A stretch of 64,000 bases of DNA from Plectosphaerella cucumerina (Eukaryota; Ascomycota; Sordariomycetes; Glomerellales; Plectosphaerellaceae). The stretch lies in contig JAGPXD010000005.1 of assembly GCA_020746995.1 (NCBI GenBank), positions 2,728,001 to 2,792,000 on the forward strand, in the 5' to 3' direction. Position numbers and translations under genes: made by a program. Position 1 is the stretch's first letter, and each line of letters opens with the position of its first letter. The notes beneath the pieces were generated by a model that was not told the DNA's origin, did no database searches, and saw nothing but the letters and a program-made list of their open reading frames with translations. Positions 1 through 9,930 of the stretch are shown one piece after another.

Positions 1-1656
1 GTCTGATGTACCCTCGACATCCAGCGATACGGGTTCCCCCGTGGTCTTGAGGACCGGCATGCCCGTGACGTCGCGCATCACAGCACCCTCGTCATCCCGG
101 ATGTATGGCCCATCCTCGTCAACGGGAGCGTCGTCGTCTCGGACAAAGGCAGCGACGAAGAAACCCATGACGCCGCGGCCGTCGCCCTTATAGGTGCGGA
201 TACAAGCCTCCGCCACGAGCGCGGGATCTTCCACGGCAACGTCCTCGAGAACACACGCCGCCGGCTCGCCGCGGACAGGCCACTCGCGCATGCCGGTGAC
301 TTGCTCCCCACGGGGCAGCACGCGCCACCCCCGGCGGCGGGCGACGTCAGAGGCCAGCGCACGCAGGACAACGTGCTCGTTCTCCTCGGCGTGGATGGAG
401 CAAGTGGAGTACGTGATGCGTCGGGCGGAGGGGAAGGTCATGGCGTGCTGGAGGAGGGTAAGCTGGAATCCCGCGAGGGCGTTCAGGCGGGTCTGGAGAT
501 CGTGGCGGGAGAGGGTGGTGGTGTTGCCGTCGTCGTCGACGAGGACGGGGGAGGGGGCGGTGGTGGTGTCCTCGCGCTTGCGTTTGCGGGAGTCGGCGGC
601 GGGCTTGGTCTTGGTCTCCTTGTTGCCCACGGCGGTGGGGAGGTGTAGCTCGGGCATGGAGTCGCGGCCGACGATGCCGGAGCCGGAGCAGCTGGGGTCG
701 AGGAGGAGGGCGCCGACGTCTTTGTAGGTGTCTGCGTTGGGGTCGACGTCTAGGAAGTCTTGGCCGAGGCCGATGCGGGTCATGGGTTTACTGCCGGCGG
801 TTTTGACCATCTTCTCGAGGGTGAGGGCGCGGCGGTCGTCGCGCTCAAAGGCGTAGATGGTGGGCTTTTTAGCCCCCGGGACGTCAGGGGCGTGAGTGCT
901 CATGATGGCGGCTAGGTGGGTTGTCTTGTTCCCCGGTGCGGCGCACGAGTCGATGACGTCGCCGTGCTCGGCGTGAGGGTCGAGGAGGTACGCGGGGAAG
1001 CAGGACGCTTTATCCTGGAGGATGAGGGCGCCGGAGCGGTAGGCTTCTGTCTTTGTGAGGTCGACGCCTGGGGTGACGGCGACGAGGTTGGGGACGTGCT
1101 CGTCGACGTAGACGGAGCGGGTGGCGAGGGTGGAGGCCATGAGGGCCTCGACGGAGAGGACGCGGGCGAAAGTGCGGAAGGTCGTGGAGAGCTGGGTCTC
1201 TACATCGGAGCGGAGGGCGTTGACGCGGGCCCAGCGCGGGTGGCGGCCTTCCGGGTCGGCGTCGAGATCGACCTGGGCGCGGAGGTCGTCTAGGGATGCG
1301 GCGCGGCGACGGATGCGGGCGCGGGTGAGTTCCGAGGTGAGGCGGGCGCGGTGGCGGTCGACGGCGGCGCGGAGGCCGTGGGACTGGGGGAGAGCGACGC
1401 CGCCGCGGGAGAGGAGGAGATCATGAGTGAGGAGGAGGGCGAGCACCGGGGTGAGTTTGCGCTCAAGGCGGAGGAGGCCGGCGGCGTCGACGACCTCGGA
1501 GAGGATGGCGGACCACTTGCACGTCTCGACGGCGAGGGCGTAGACTTGTGCGGCGGGGGACTTGAGCTTCTTGTTGTTGAAGACGCGGGACTTGAAGCTC
1601 CCGCCGGCTGAGGAGGGGGCCGAGAGGGCCTCGGCGGCCTCGTGGTAGAGGGACAT
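1..1656 (-). CDS. rcm1: 25S rRNA (cytosine-C5) methyltransferase, Rcm1/NSUN5 family, C-terminus cut by the window edge
   Basis: A single open frame of 552 codons starts at the ATG at 1654-1656 (MSLYHEAAEAL) and is still open at base 1, so the stop lies outside the window. SAM-binding motif I, DSCAAPGNKTTHLAA, is near residue 237. The family-specific motif IV, DPSCSGSG, is near residue 322, and motif VI, TYSTCSIHAEENE, near residue 417. These carry the two cysteines used for catalysis and product release in RsmB/NOP2/NSUN enzymes. DPSCSGSG, rather than the DAPCSG form, points to Rcm1/NSUN5, which in yeast methylates a cytosine of 25S rRNA in the nucleolus. The Lys/Arg-rich stretch RKRKRED between motifs IV and VI looks like a low-complexity insert. 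No intron is needed. The family assignment is firm; the exact target base is inferred from the yeast orthologue. Confidence 0.92.
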   Translation of the reverse strand, partial: MSLYHEAAEALSAPSSAGGSFKSRVFNNKKLKSPAAQVYALAVETCKWSAILSEVVDAAGLLRLERKLTPVLALLLTHDLLLSRGGVALPQSHGLRAAVDRHRARLTSELTRARIRRRAASLDDLRAQVDLDADPEGRHPRWARVNALRSDVETQLSTTFRTFARVLSVEALMASTLATRSVYVDEHVPNLVAVTPGVDLTKTEAYRSGALILQDKASCFPAYLLDPHAEHGDVIDSCAAPGNKTTHLAAIMSTHAPDVPGAKKPTIYAFERDDRRALTLEKMVKTAGSKPMTRIGLGQDFLDVDPNADTYKDVGALLLDPSCSGSGIVGRDSMPELHLPTAVGNKETKTKPAADSRKRKREDTTTAPSPVLVDDDGNTTTLSRHDLQTRLNALAGFQLTLLQHAMTFPSARRITYSTCSIHAEENEHVVLRALASDVARRRGWRVLPRGEQVTGMREWPVRGEPAACVLEDVAVEDPALVAEACIRTYKGDGRGVMGFFVAAFVRDDDAPVDEDGPYIRDDEGAVMRDVTGMPVLKTTGEPVSLDVEGTSD

Positions 1657-2213
1657 TGGGGGGATGGTGGCGAGTGAGTGATGGTGAAGGTTGGGGAGGG
1701 TGAGAGAGAGATGTGAAGTCGTTTTTAGCGCCCTGCCGACTTTTCTCCGGGGGAGAAATTCGCTGTGATGGGGCGGGGCGGTAGGGGTACGAAGGTGGTG
1801 GGGTGGATGGGTGGAATGTTGGTGGCGGGTCAGGGGTAACATTGTACCTGTACAAGGTGACCTCCTGTCTAGAGAAGACACCTCGGAGGGCATGGTATCG
1901 CCGGGTCGTGGCTTGAAATCCGTGGAACAACATGTCTTCGATATTAAAGAGTCTTTCATTTCATCGAGTGCTTATAGAAATGACCGAGAGACCCCCGGAT
2001 GCTCTCGTGAAGCTGCCTTCTCGCTCTCAAGACGAGATCCATCCTCCACCTTGAAATATCATTCGGAGCCCACGGTCGCCGAGTCGTACGTATCCCACTC
2101 CCGTTTGAGCATCCCCAAAGGTCAAACTCACTGCGTAGAATACCAGAATCGCCCTCCAGCGTCTGCATCTCCTCCTCCAGGAGTCCACAGGGAGGAACGA
2201 CTCGGTCATCTCA
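1657..2213. other. Intergenic, 5' flank of the rRNA methyltransferase gene
   Basis: No gene is recognisable. The stretch holds the presumed promoter and leader of the minus-strand methyltransferase gene and the degraded 3' part of the NmrA-like pseudogene, where coding-like sequence continues out of frame to about 1960. Confidence 0.5.
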
Positions 2214-2769
2214 ACAAAGTCTCGCACCAAGGGTCGGCTCGAACGGTCTGCAACGCTGGGGCCCAGTTGTCCATGAATTAGGCGTTCCTGACGAACACAC
2301 CTTCATCCGCGGCGTCTCGGAGGATCACCTCGCTTTCATGGTTGCTCCTGACCTCGCCCTGCTTTCATCAGACGGTGCCACTAGGAGTGGAAGGGGAATC
2401 ACTCACGACACCGGTGCTATGCTGCGCCCCGAGGCTGGAGATGTAGACCAGCCTCTTAACCGAGCCCGACTTTACCACGGCATTGCGGATGTTCGTGGCG
2501 ATCCTGCGCGTATAAGCAGGGACGTCCGGGTCGGCAAAGCTCGCCGGCGTCTTCACCAGAGCCCCAGCCGACCCGGCAGAGTCAAGGGTCTCGGGGCTGT
2601 CCAGATCACCTCGGGTGAACCAGAACCTGGAATTTTCCCTGGTGTCCTGTGAGATGTTTGCGTCGTTTTGACAGATGCCAATGACAGTTGGTGCGGACTC
2701 ATGAGAGAGAAGTGCGCGGATGACGGCGCTGCATGCCTGTGAGGAGGCTGGGAGGACCGTAAACTGCAC
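2214..2769 (-). pseudogene. NmrA-like NAD(P)-binding protein, decayed
   Basis: The N-terminus from 2769 reads MQFTVLPASSQACSAVIRALL, the pattern of fungal NmrA-like NAD(P)-binding (atypical SDR) proteins. Further on comes VKRLVYISSLGAQHSTGV, the usual central strand of the family. A 48-nt intron (2406-2359, donor GTGAGT, CTGAT branch, acceptor CAG) joins this to GEVRSNHESEVILRD, which is again typical. The spliced frame then meets a TAA at 2280-2278, exactly where relatives carry an aromatic residue before FMDNW. About 20 codons later the frame is lost, and the C-terminal half of the domain is missing or scrambled. In life such proteins act as redox-sensing regulators or reductases; this copy should make no complete protein. 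A real short product is possible but unlikely. Confidence 0.75.
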
Positions 2770-3248
2770 GTTTTGGGAGGAATAGATCGAAGTTTGATGT
2801 GGTGAGGAGATTCGAGGTGTTCTATCGTCGCTTGGAACTCATAGGGGCCTCCTTACATGGCGTGCGAAGCCACTCCGATGCACCTCGGAGACAAGCCCTC
2901 GAAGGAGCAGACCTGGGTTCGCTCCGTGGTCCCTAAATCTGGGAAACGCCGCTTACTTAGCCAGCGGTTGGCAACGGGCCAACGGCTAGGTCTGCCGGAA
3001 GTCCAAGGCCCAGGCGGTGTATGAAGCCCAGCTTCCCGAAGAGGTAGCTGTCGACGGCCCAGAAGTATTTGATGAAGGTATTGAGATGAGGCCATCGCGA
3101 TGAAAGAGTCCAAGATCGAGCTGGGAATCAAATTCGTTTCGGCGAAATTTGTGATCGAAAGTCAGGCGAAGCATCTGGCTGGTGATACCCCTCGGAAGAC
3201 TTTTGGTGTATTAGCCATAGGATCATCTGTCGAAATGATCCTATAGTT
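2770..3248. other. Intergenic, no gene seen
   Basis: This lies between the NmrA-like relic and the minisatellite. The open frames on either strand are short and have no recognisable motif. The start of the NmrA relic at 2769 would place its former promoter here. Confidence 0.45.
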
Positions 3249-3550
3249 AAGCTACTTCTCCGGTCGAGCTGCTTCTCCAGTCGATCTATTTCTCCGGTCA
3301 AGCTACTTCTCCGGTCGAGCTGCTTCTCCAGTCGATCTATTTCTCCGGTCAAGCTACTTCTCCGGTCGAGCTGCTTCTCCAGTCGATCTATTTCTCCGGT
3401 CAAGCTACTTCCCCGGTCAAGCTACTTCCCCGGTCAAGCTACTTCCCCGGTCAAGCTACTTCCCCGGTCAAGCTACTTCCCCGGTCAAGCTACTTCCCCG
3501 GTCAAGCTACTTCCCCGGTCAAGCTACTTCCCCGGTCAAGCTACTTCTCC
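3249..3550. repeat. 17-bp minisatellite with an internal 51-bp higher-order repeat
   Basis: Seventeen contiguous 17-bp units run from 3249 to 3537, with a partial unit to 3550. The first nine (3249-3401) form three copies of a 51-bp block. Each block has three diverged 17-mers: AAGCTACTTCTCCGGTC, GAGCTGCTTCTCCAGTC and GATCTATTTCTCCGGTC. The last eight (3402-3537) are uniform AAGCTACTTCCCCGGTC. On the minus strand the unit reads approximately GATCGACTGGAGAAGCA. Because 51 is a multiple of three, the block stays open on the minus strand as a 17-residue repeat, which I regard as a by-product. The array sits directly 3' of paralogue A. Confidence 0.95.
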
Positions 3551-3615
3551 AATTCGTACAATGCTTTCGTGTGCAAATAGGGCTGGTGATGGGGATTTGT
3601 TCGTTAGAGTGGACG

Positions 3616-5620
3616 CTAAAATACAGTCGTGATGTGAGAGCCAAGGGCACGTGCGAGTGCGTAGTTGGCGCCGGGGGCGTGTAGTGTATCGATCGAGCAG
3701 GTTTCGATGAAGACACGAATCTGAGTGAGGAGCTTCCCCGTCGTGTCAACAGCGGCACGTACCGCAAGGAACGTGTCGCGAAGGCTCGGGTTACTGGTAG
3801 CAAGCTCCTGAACCCGTTGGAACTTGACGTGATGCGTGCCTCGTATCAGGTGGTCAGCCACCAAACGCTTCAGCTTCTCTCGTGCGGTCGGTGGCAGCGG
3901 CGGCTCTGGAGATGTAACGCCTTGTTGCACTGGAGACGGCGCGGAATCCCTCTTTACGCGAGTACCTGTACCTTGGAGCGGTCCAGGTCCTTGACCGGTC
4001 GACATGGTCGGCTCATGGGGCGTCGCACGAGTCTGGTCTGGAGTGGTGCCCAACTACTCTCCAGCTTCAAATCCAGGCCATATCAGGAGGTTGTTCGAGT
4101 CCAGCGTGACATCCTCCAGCTTGACGCCCTGAATTTTGGCCAGGAGCAGACGATGACTCAAGGCGCGTTTGAAGGCTTCTCTGACACGAGGGGCAATTGC
4201 TGCCGACCAGTGAATGCTGACATGGATAGATCTAAGGATAGTACGCTTGTTTTCGGGACTGCCCGGTCTACGTCTTTGACCTTGAGGCGTTGGGGAGGGG
4301 GTAGTATCGCCACCTGAGGTGAACAGAACGCTTGGAACTTGACTGGAGCGTTTCCCGACAAAGAGACGATGCCTCCGTGCGCAAGTTGTTTGCGGCTGAT
4401 CCATGTGCTCTGCAGCTGGTACGGAGCGCGAGGGAACCCTGCTCGCAGGTACTTCTTGTGGATAAGGTTGTGTACTTCCAGGTTGGTACTGGTCGTATCG
4501 AGGGTACGCAGGCCATCCAGTGGCCTGGATCGGCAGTTGGGCCACCATTTCCATGAGGGTGGGTGAAGGGCCTGTGAACTCGCCTGCATCTTCTGGGTGT
4601 GTCACGACAGATCCATACCAAGATGAAGGGATTATGGCCACAGTGTCGGTAATAAAGACCCGAGTGTCGGACAAGGCGTATGGAATGATCCTCCCAGCCT
4701 TCCTTGGAAGGTATCCGCCTATTTGGTGGAAGTGCCGAATTTTGCATGGCGGATGCGAATCTGAAGGGGTGACCATAAACAGGAAGATGGTGGATCTCGT
4801 GGTAACGGAGAAAGTGCGGCCAATAGGTATTAAACTTAACGAGGCTAACTATTGGGACTGCGAATCGCCTCTTCTCGTCGATGGTGAGGACTGATTGAAT
4901 TTAAAGACTGGAACGGGCCCGGGATGTTGTACTGCACGATGATTTACGAAAGAGACGTGACTTTCGTGGTATTATACGGAAGAGTCTTGAGTATGGCTAG
5001 CACGATTGCGTTAAAATCGATGTTCTCGACTGAGTGGTCTCTTGAATCTCTCTCGCTAAGGTGAAGATGCTAGGTAACCTAGGAGAGGGACCTCTAAGGT
5101 GAAGAAACCTCTGTTCTGGTACACCCAAAATCTGGCGAGCCAAGGCCTCATCTTGGGAGTCTTCGGGCCCCAGAGGACTGCGCCGATGTGATTGCCGGTT
5201 TTGATCGAGTCGGCTTGATCTTCGGTGTGGCGTGCGATGTCCTGCTTCTTGAGTTCCTCGCGGTTGAGGAATGTTTTGAGGACCGTGTCTTGAAGCATGT
5301 TGCCCTTGAGCATTATGTCGGTGAGGAGGACAAGGGGCTCGAAGCCCATGCCTCCGGGGGTGACGACGTCCACCCCCGAGAGGCCACGAACACCGTCGAT
5401 GTTGTCAGTTGCTGACTGTTTTCGAGTGACAAAGACTGGCTGGAATGTTACGCCATCTTGTCCGATGTAGAGGGCGGCACGGCCCTCGGCCAAGCCCTCC
5501 TTGACCTTGGCCACAAATGCAGCGTATTCCTCTTTTGGCTCTCGACCCAGCCAGTCTGGCGGAGAATGAAGTCTCCAGTCCGACAGCTACTTCCAGATCG
5601 AGGTATTTGAAGAGTCAAGT
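3616..5620 (-). pseudogene. Paralogue A: decayed copy of the three-copy unknown family
   Basis: Reading the minus strand downward, conserved family blocks appear in the same order as in the intact gene at 55378-57089, but in changing frames. SPPDWLGREPKEEY is at about 5540, LYIGQDGVTFQPVF at about 5450 and AREIQETTQSENIDFNAIV at about 5025. YWPHFLRYHEIHHL, followed by a GHPFRF-like motif, is at about 4800-4750. A domain ending in GWPAYP is near 4520, and the C-terminal motif NNLLIWPGFE is near 4075. Several frameshifts and stops (for example TAG at 5056-5054, TAA near 4940) separate the blocks, so no full-length product is possible. After WPGFEAGE a single TAG at 4056-4054 is followed in the same frame by 145 open codons to 3616, a tail with no match in the intact gene. 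The minisatellite at 3249 follows directly. Confidence 0.75.
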
Positions 5621-6860
5621 TAAATACACTGTACACTGGAAGCGGCGAAGAAAATATATGTAAGAGACTGCCAGCTGTGTTGATTGTACTTCTTTCGTGA
5701 ATGGTCACGAAAGAGATGCTTCTTTTGTGGAAACATACAATAGAGATGCTTCTGTATGCGTCATCGTGCGAAAGTTTGCTATGAGGAAGTTTTGTAGTTG
5801 TTCTGAAGCCTCGCAAACGAGTAAGGCGTTTTATTGTCTCCCGGCGACTGACGGTAAGGGATTCTGTACTTCTGTACGACCACACAGCTTCTGCATCGGA
5901 CAATGCATCCTCATCTTCTTCTGGGCTGTGTTCGGTGGGTCCATCGTGAATCAGTGCGAAGTGGCTCATGGCCACGCCCAGGTGCGAGAGTAGTACAGTC
6001 TTGAGCTCTCCATACAAAATGGGCTGCTCTCGCTCAAGCATCTCTCTTAGCTTTCTCAACAGAACAGGGCTCTGGACAAGATGGCTGGTTCCAGCAAGGA
6101 TGCCAGCCAGGCTCGCCCTCTGGGAGTCGGTGATGGCTTGGGTGTTTGGATCTGGTATCTCACGAGCCATCCATGGCACCGGCTGGAATGATGGGGGCTT
6201 TAAGCCCTGATGAGGGATCTGGGCGATGATGTCCTCATCGTCTTGGGTATGGCGCGCCGCAGGGAGGCCCTCCTGATTGATGTAAATGTCGGATGCCTGA
6301 ACACCCCTCTCGACAAGATCATTGAGTGCTTGCTGCAGGCGTGTGATACGGCTGTGGAAGGTGAATGCCTCCAGCGCGGCCTCTGGTGCGGCTCCAGCCA
6401 GACCAACGAGAAACCGGCGATCGTTGGCCACTGCCCTCACCCTCTGCTGGATCTCGAGTGGGCGAACCTCCAAGGGTCTGTCGCCTTCTTGACCACCAGC
6501 GCCGTCGGCGTCTTCCATGGCGACGTCCCCATCTGAGCTCACCTCCTTGATGGGCCAGCCAATGTACGTGACTAAGGCTGGGAGCGTAACAAGCTTGGGC
6601 TGCTTGTTGACGCCCGACAGTCTGAAGTGGTCTACGGAACACCACTCGCCAGAGTTTGCCGGTTCGAATGGCCGGACGTTGAGATCCCGGCAGCTCCAGT
6701 GTCGCTCGCGGAGCATAATGCTGGGCATGATGACCGTGGTCGTGGGGCTCCCCTCACCAATCAAATACTCGGGGAGGCCGAGTGTGTGGATATCGAGGAG
6801 TCGCAGGCGATCCCGCGTCTCTCCACACTGGCACTTGAATGAGAGAGGGTCGTCGACCAA
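5448..6860 (-). CDS. Hypothetical protein, unknown family, start unresolved
   Basis: An open frame of about 470 codons reads from 6860 but begins with TTG. The first in-frame ATG is at 6728-6726. Sequence before that ATG still looks coding (FKCQCGETRDRL, then HTLGLPEYLIGEG), so an upstream exon or a lost start is likely. The protein has an N-terminal Cys-X-Cys, an acidic segment (DGDVAMEDADGAGG) and helical, Leu-rich stretches such as LLRKLREMLEREQPILYGELK. The last ~130 codons, after about 5850, look like non-coding sequence and overlap the 5' end of paralogue A in another frame, so the true stop may be earlier or spliced. I recognise no domain. It could be a lineage-specific gene, or a relic that belongs with the neighbouring decayed copy. 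Confidence 0.4.
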   Translation of the reverse strand: MVDDPLSFKCQCGETRDRLRLLDIHTLGLPEYLIGEGSPTTTVIMPSIMLRERHWSCRDLNVRPFEPANSGEWCSVDHFRLSGVNKQPKLVTLPALVTYIGWPIKEVSSDGDVAMEDADGAGGQEGDRPLEVRPLEIQQRVRAVANDRRFLVGLAGAAPEAALEAFTFHSRITRLQQALNDLVERGVQASDIYINQEGLPAARHTQDDEDIIAQIPHQGLKPPSFQPVPWMAREIPDPNTQAITDSQRASLAGILAGTSHLVQSPVLLRKLREMLEREQPILYGELKTVLLSHLGVAMSHFALIHDGPTEHSPEEDEDALSDAEAVWSYRSTESLTVSRRETIKRLTRLRGFRTTTKLPHSKLSHDDAYRSISIVCFHKRSISFVTIHERSTINTAGSLLHIFSSPLPVYSVFNLTLQIPRSGSSCRTGDFILRQTGWVESQKRNTLHLWPRSRRAWPRAVPPSTSDKMA

Positions 6861-6890
6861 AGCCTGGCACTGGCTGCCGGCTGGGTTTAT

Positions 6891-7041
6891 TTAACCTGGA
6901 GGAGAGGATGATTTGGGAAAGAGGATGATCTGGGAAAGAGGATGATCTGGAGGAGCGGACGATCTGGAGGAGAGGACGATCTGGAGGAGAGGACGATCTG
7001 GAGGAGAGGACGATCTGGAGGAGAGAATAACCTGGAGGAGG
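6891..7041. repeat. Second 17-bp minisatellite
   Basis: Eight tandem 17-bp units plus a partial one. The commonest unit is ACGATCTGGAGGAGAGG, with variants ATGATTTGGGAAAGAGG and ATGATCTGGGAAAGAGG at the left end. The plus strand is almost all purine. The period equals that of the arrays at 3249, 23247, 58897 and 59941, and the unit again contains GATC. The array lies just 5' of the hypothetical gene that ends at 5448. Confidence 0.95.
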
Positions 7042-8246
7042 CGGTAGCTTGAAGTGGAATTCCATCGAGTTGTCTGACACTCGATGACTGGGATGCCGTT
7101 TGTCTCATCCCTTCCAGGAAGCTGGCTCCGCCGGCCAGCTCACGTGGATGATTCTGGTCGCGTCAAATATATTGCTCGATCTCAGAAGATTCACCGGAGC
7201 TTCGCTTTGCCCGATTCTCAATCACTCCAGGCACCCTCTTTAACCGATTACAATCTCCCCTGAGTAGATCCTGTGATCAGCAGCTTTCCAGGTCGTGCTC
7301 GGTGACAGGGCAATGTTGGCCGCGGGTTTCTGAGGCTAGAGGTGGTGAACAGCAGGACCCCACTAGCCACGACACAGCCTTGACGACATGGTGTTTCGTG
7401 GAAGACCTTCTGTCCTATTAGCCGAAAGGAATGCGGCGATGGATCGACTGGCAGACTGAACAGCCACGGCTGCCTGTCAGGAACGGGACTTTGGAGCGGT
7501 CAAGCGAACATATCCAAAGTTCAAACATGCCTGACTCGTCGGGTCATCAATCTGTCGGGCGTATGCGAGTGCGCCCGCCAGGAGACATAGCCGCAGCGAG
7601 GCGGTTGGCAAACCCAACAGCTACACCAAAATGGATGACGATGAAGTCAACTCCAAAATGCAGCCCGCGCATCATCTCGCCCGAATAGGAATAGCGCACA
7701 CATGGGAATTCCACCCCACCAGCGCACTCGCACCGCACGGGCCATCTCCCGCTCCCCGTCCGCCCCTCCAGCCAATGGCGCACTCTCCTGGGCCGAATGC
7801 GACGTGATCGACAGACCAGACCCGCAGTCAAGGATGCGAGCTCCAGGCATCCAGACCAGCATCTCGGGAGCGGCCCCAAAATCACCCCGTCGTTCCCCCC
7901 TCAGCACAGCCCTACCATGACGCCGCGCCGCCCTGAGACAGCTGCCCCCAACCACGTTGTGCGGAAGCTTCTTTGCGAGCTTCTTTCCGAGTGCGAATCG
8001 GGCAATTCAGTGCGCACCAGATTGCGTCTCGAGATGGGCGCAGTCGATGACGGGATTTCCCCTGAGATGAAGGATGCATCAACTCTTTGCCGTGCAACAT
8101 GGAGTTGCTCCCTTGGGTCAAAGATGATATAAGGAACGGTCCTCCCCATCGTCAACCTCTCTCATCCAGCTCATCATCCGCACTCTCATCTCCATCTGAA
8201 CCAACCTAGCATATCAGACCTCCTCGAGTAGGCCCCTACCATCACC
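7042..8246. other. Intergenic; presumed promoter and leader of the RTA1-family gene
   Basis: No gene is recognisable. The last 250 bases before 8247 are C/T-rich with several CATC repeats, typical of a fungal 5' leader. Open frames between 7550 and 7960 lack splice-consistent continuation and any known motif. Confidence 0.5.
8128..8134 (+). promoter_or_regulatory. Possible TATA element of the RTA1-family gene
   Basis: TATAAGG lies about 115 bases before the start codon, followed by a pyrimidine-rich leader. Position and sequence fit a TATA box; nothing else supports it. Confidence 0.35.
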
Positions 8247-9303
8247 ATGGACGCAGAACAAGCCCTCAGCCTCGGCATCCCAGAGCGGTACCTCCACCGC
8301 CTCGCCAACGGCTCCTATGTCCACGCGGGCATGTTCACCACCTTCGGCCCCGAGGCAAACTGCACCCTCGATCTCTGCCCCGTCACCTGGACCGTCTACC
8401 AATACCGGCCCAGCCTGCCTGTCAACATCCTCTTTGTTGTGCTGTACACCATCGCCCTCATCGCCCACATCTACCTCGGCCTGCGCTGGCGAAGCCGCAC
8501 CTTCATGGCCTTCATGATCGCCGGCTGCTCCATGAGCATGATCGGCTACTCCGCCCGCGCCTTCCTCTGGTCCAACCCCTGGTCCTTCAACACTTTCATG
8601 GTGCAGATGTGCTTCGTGTCGACAGCTCCCGTCTTCTACTCTGCGGCAATCTACGTGACCCTCTCCCGAGCGTACGTTCTCTTCCATTCCTCCCTGCTTC
8701 CTCCCGCTAACACTTCCCAGCATCCACTTCTTCTCCCCCGAAATCTCCCGCCTCCCCCCTCGCCTCTTCTACTGGCTCTTCATCACCGCCGACTTCCTGT
8801 GCCTCAGCCTCCAAGCCGCCGGCGGCGCCTTCGCCACCGTCTCCAGCGGCGCATCCACCGTCGGAAACAACATCTCCATGAGCGGCCTCATCCTCCAGGT
8901 CATCGTGCTCGGCATCTTCCTCGGCTTCCTAGTAGACTACATGGTGCGTTACGTGCGCCTGCAGCGGTCCCGGGGCGCAGCCACCATCATGGCCCGCCGT
9001 CAGAAGCTCTTCTTCACCGGCCTCACAACGGCCTACTTCCTCATCCTAGCCCGCTGCGCCTACCGCGTCGATGAGCTGAGCGAGGGTTACCGCGACTCGA
9101 CCAAGATCACCAACCAGTACACATTCATCTTCCTTGAGGGAATGATGGTCTACCTTGCCGTCCTGGCCCTTATGGTCGGCCACCCCGGCTTCGGGTTCAG
9201 GGGCCCCAATGGCGAGACGCAGCGGGAGAAGCCCATCCCCGGATCCAACCCCGAGAGCAGCGACGAACTTTCCACCGAGAGTGTTCAGAAGCAAGTGGTT
9301 TGA
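8247..9303 (+). CDS. RTA1-like seven-helix membrane protein
   Basis: Two exons, 8247-8671 and 8721-9303, are joined across a 49-nt intron (donor GTACGT, branch GCTAAC, acceptor CAG) and give 335 aa. The start has good context (ATCACCATGG). Seven hydrophobic segments fall at about residues 58-79, 86-106, 117-140, 155-180, 196-218, 238-256 and 276-295. The family signature ARCAYRVDELSEGY follows helix 6, and an N-glycosylation sequon (NGS) sits in the outside N-terminal loop. RTA1-family proteins (Rta1, Rtm1, Rsb1 in yeast) lie in the plasma membrane and are linked to lipid-base release and to resistance to toxic lipophiles. The cytosolic tail is charged and Ser/Glu-rich. Family membership is firm; the substrate cannot be read from sequence. 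Confidence 0.9.
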
Positions 9304-9930
9304 TGACCAGAGGAAGGGGAGATGAGGGCGAAGGACACGTCCTGAAAATAGAGGGTCAGGGGCAGGCAGCATACCCTTTCATTTGTCAATCATCTGTAGA
9401 CTTTTTCTCAGCTTAGCGATCATGACATGTTTCTATTACCACGCCTCAGCGACAAGATGCGAATCACGAATCACTCCGTCATCACTTATCCCCAGACCTG
9501 ACGTCGAATGTCTATAAGTTTCATGATTGATTTATACCCAGTGCAGCCATACGGCCAGGCCATGCAGCAATGCCATCCGAGACGCCATCCATCGCATCAC
9601 GGCTCATCCTCCCCTCCGCCCCGGACAAGCAATGTCCAGGGGCTGGAGATGCAATTTTTTCGTTTTCAGCCCGCGCATGTGGTCTGCCCCGGCCTCCCCA
9701 GCTCCACGCTATGCATGCAACCAGCCAGCGCGAGTGCTCACCCCCTGAAAGCCGAGGGCCGCCGTGACGACGCACAGGTCGAGGTCTGACAAAAAGGGGT
9801 ATTAGACCTGAACTCGCCTCTTTCCCCTCCACTGGGGTTTGCCTCCTCCGCAATTGCTCGCTCTTCCGCTTCTGATGTTATGTACTTGTTTCTAGCCAAT
9901 GTCTCCTGTCTCTCTCTTTCAACGGCCCCT
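9304..9930. other. Convergent intergenic region between the RTA1-like gene and los1
   Basis: Both neighbouring genes end into this stretch. It should hold two 3' UTRs. No gene or clear hairpin terminator is seen. Confidence 0.5.

Noticed and set aside
3128..3403. Repeat protein frame with a 17-residue unit (TGEIDRLEKQLDRRSSL), coiled-coil like
   Set aside because: It arises because 51 bp is a multiple of three; the neighbouring 17-bp part of the same array does not keep the frame, and no gene structure surrounds it.
6659..6670. GGTTCGAATGG, similar to a tRNA B box
   Set aside because: No matching A box, no cloverleaf around it, and it lies inside a long open frame.
8214..8723. 169-codon minus-strand frame
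   Set aside because: Antisense of exon 1 of the RTA1-like gene; Gly/Glu/Val-rich with no motif.
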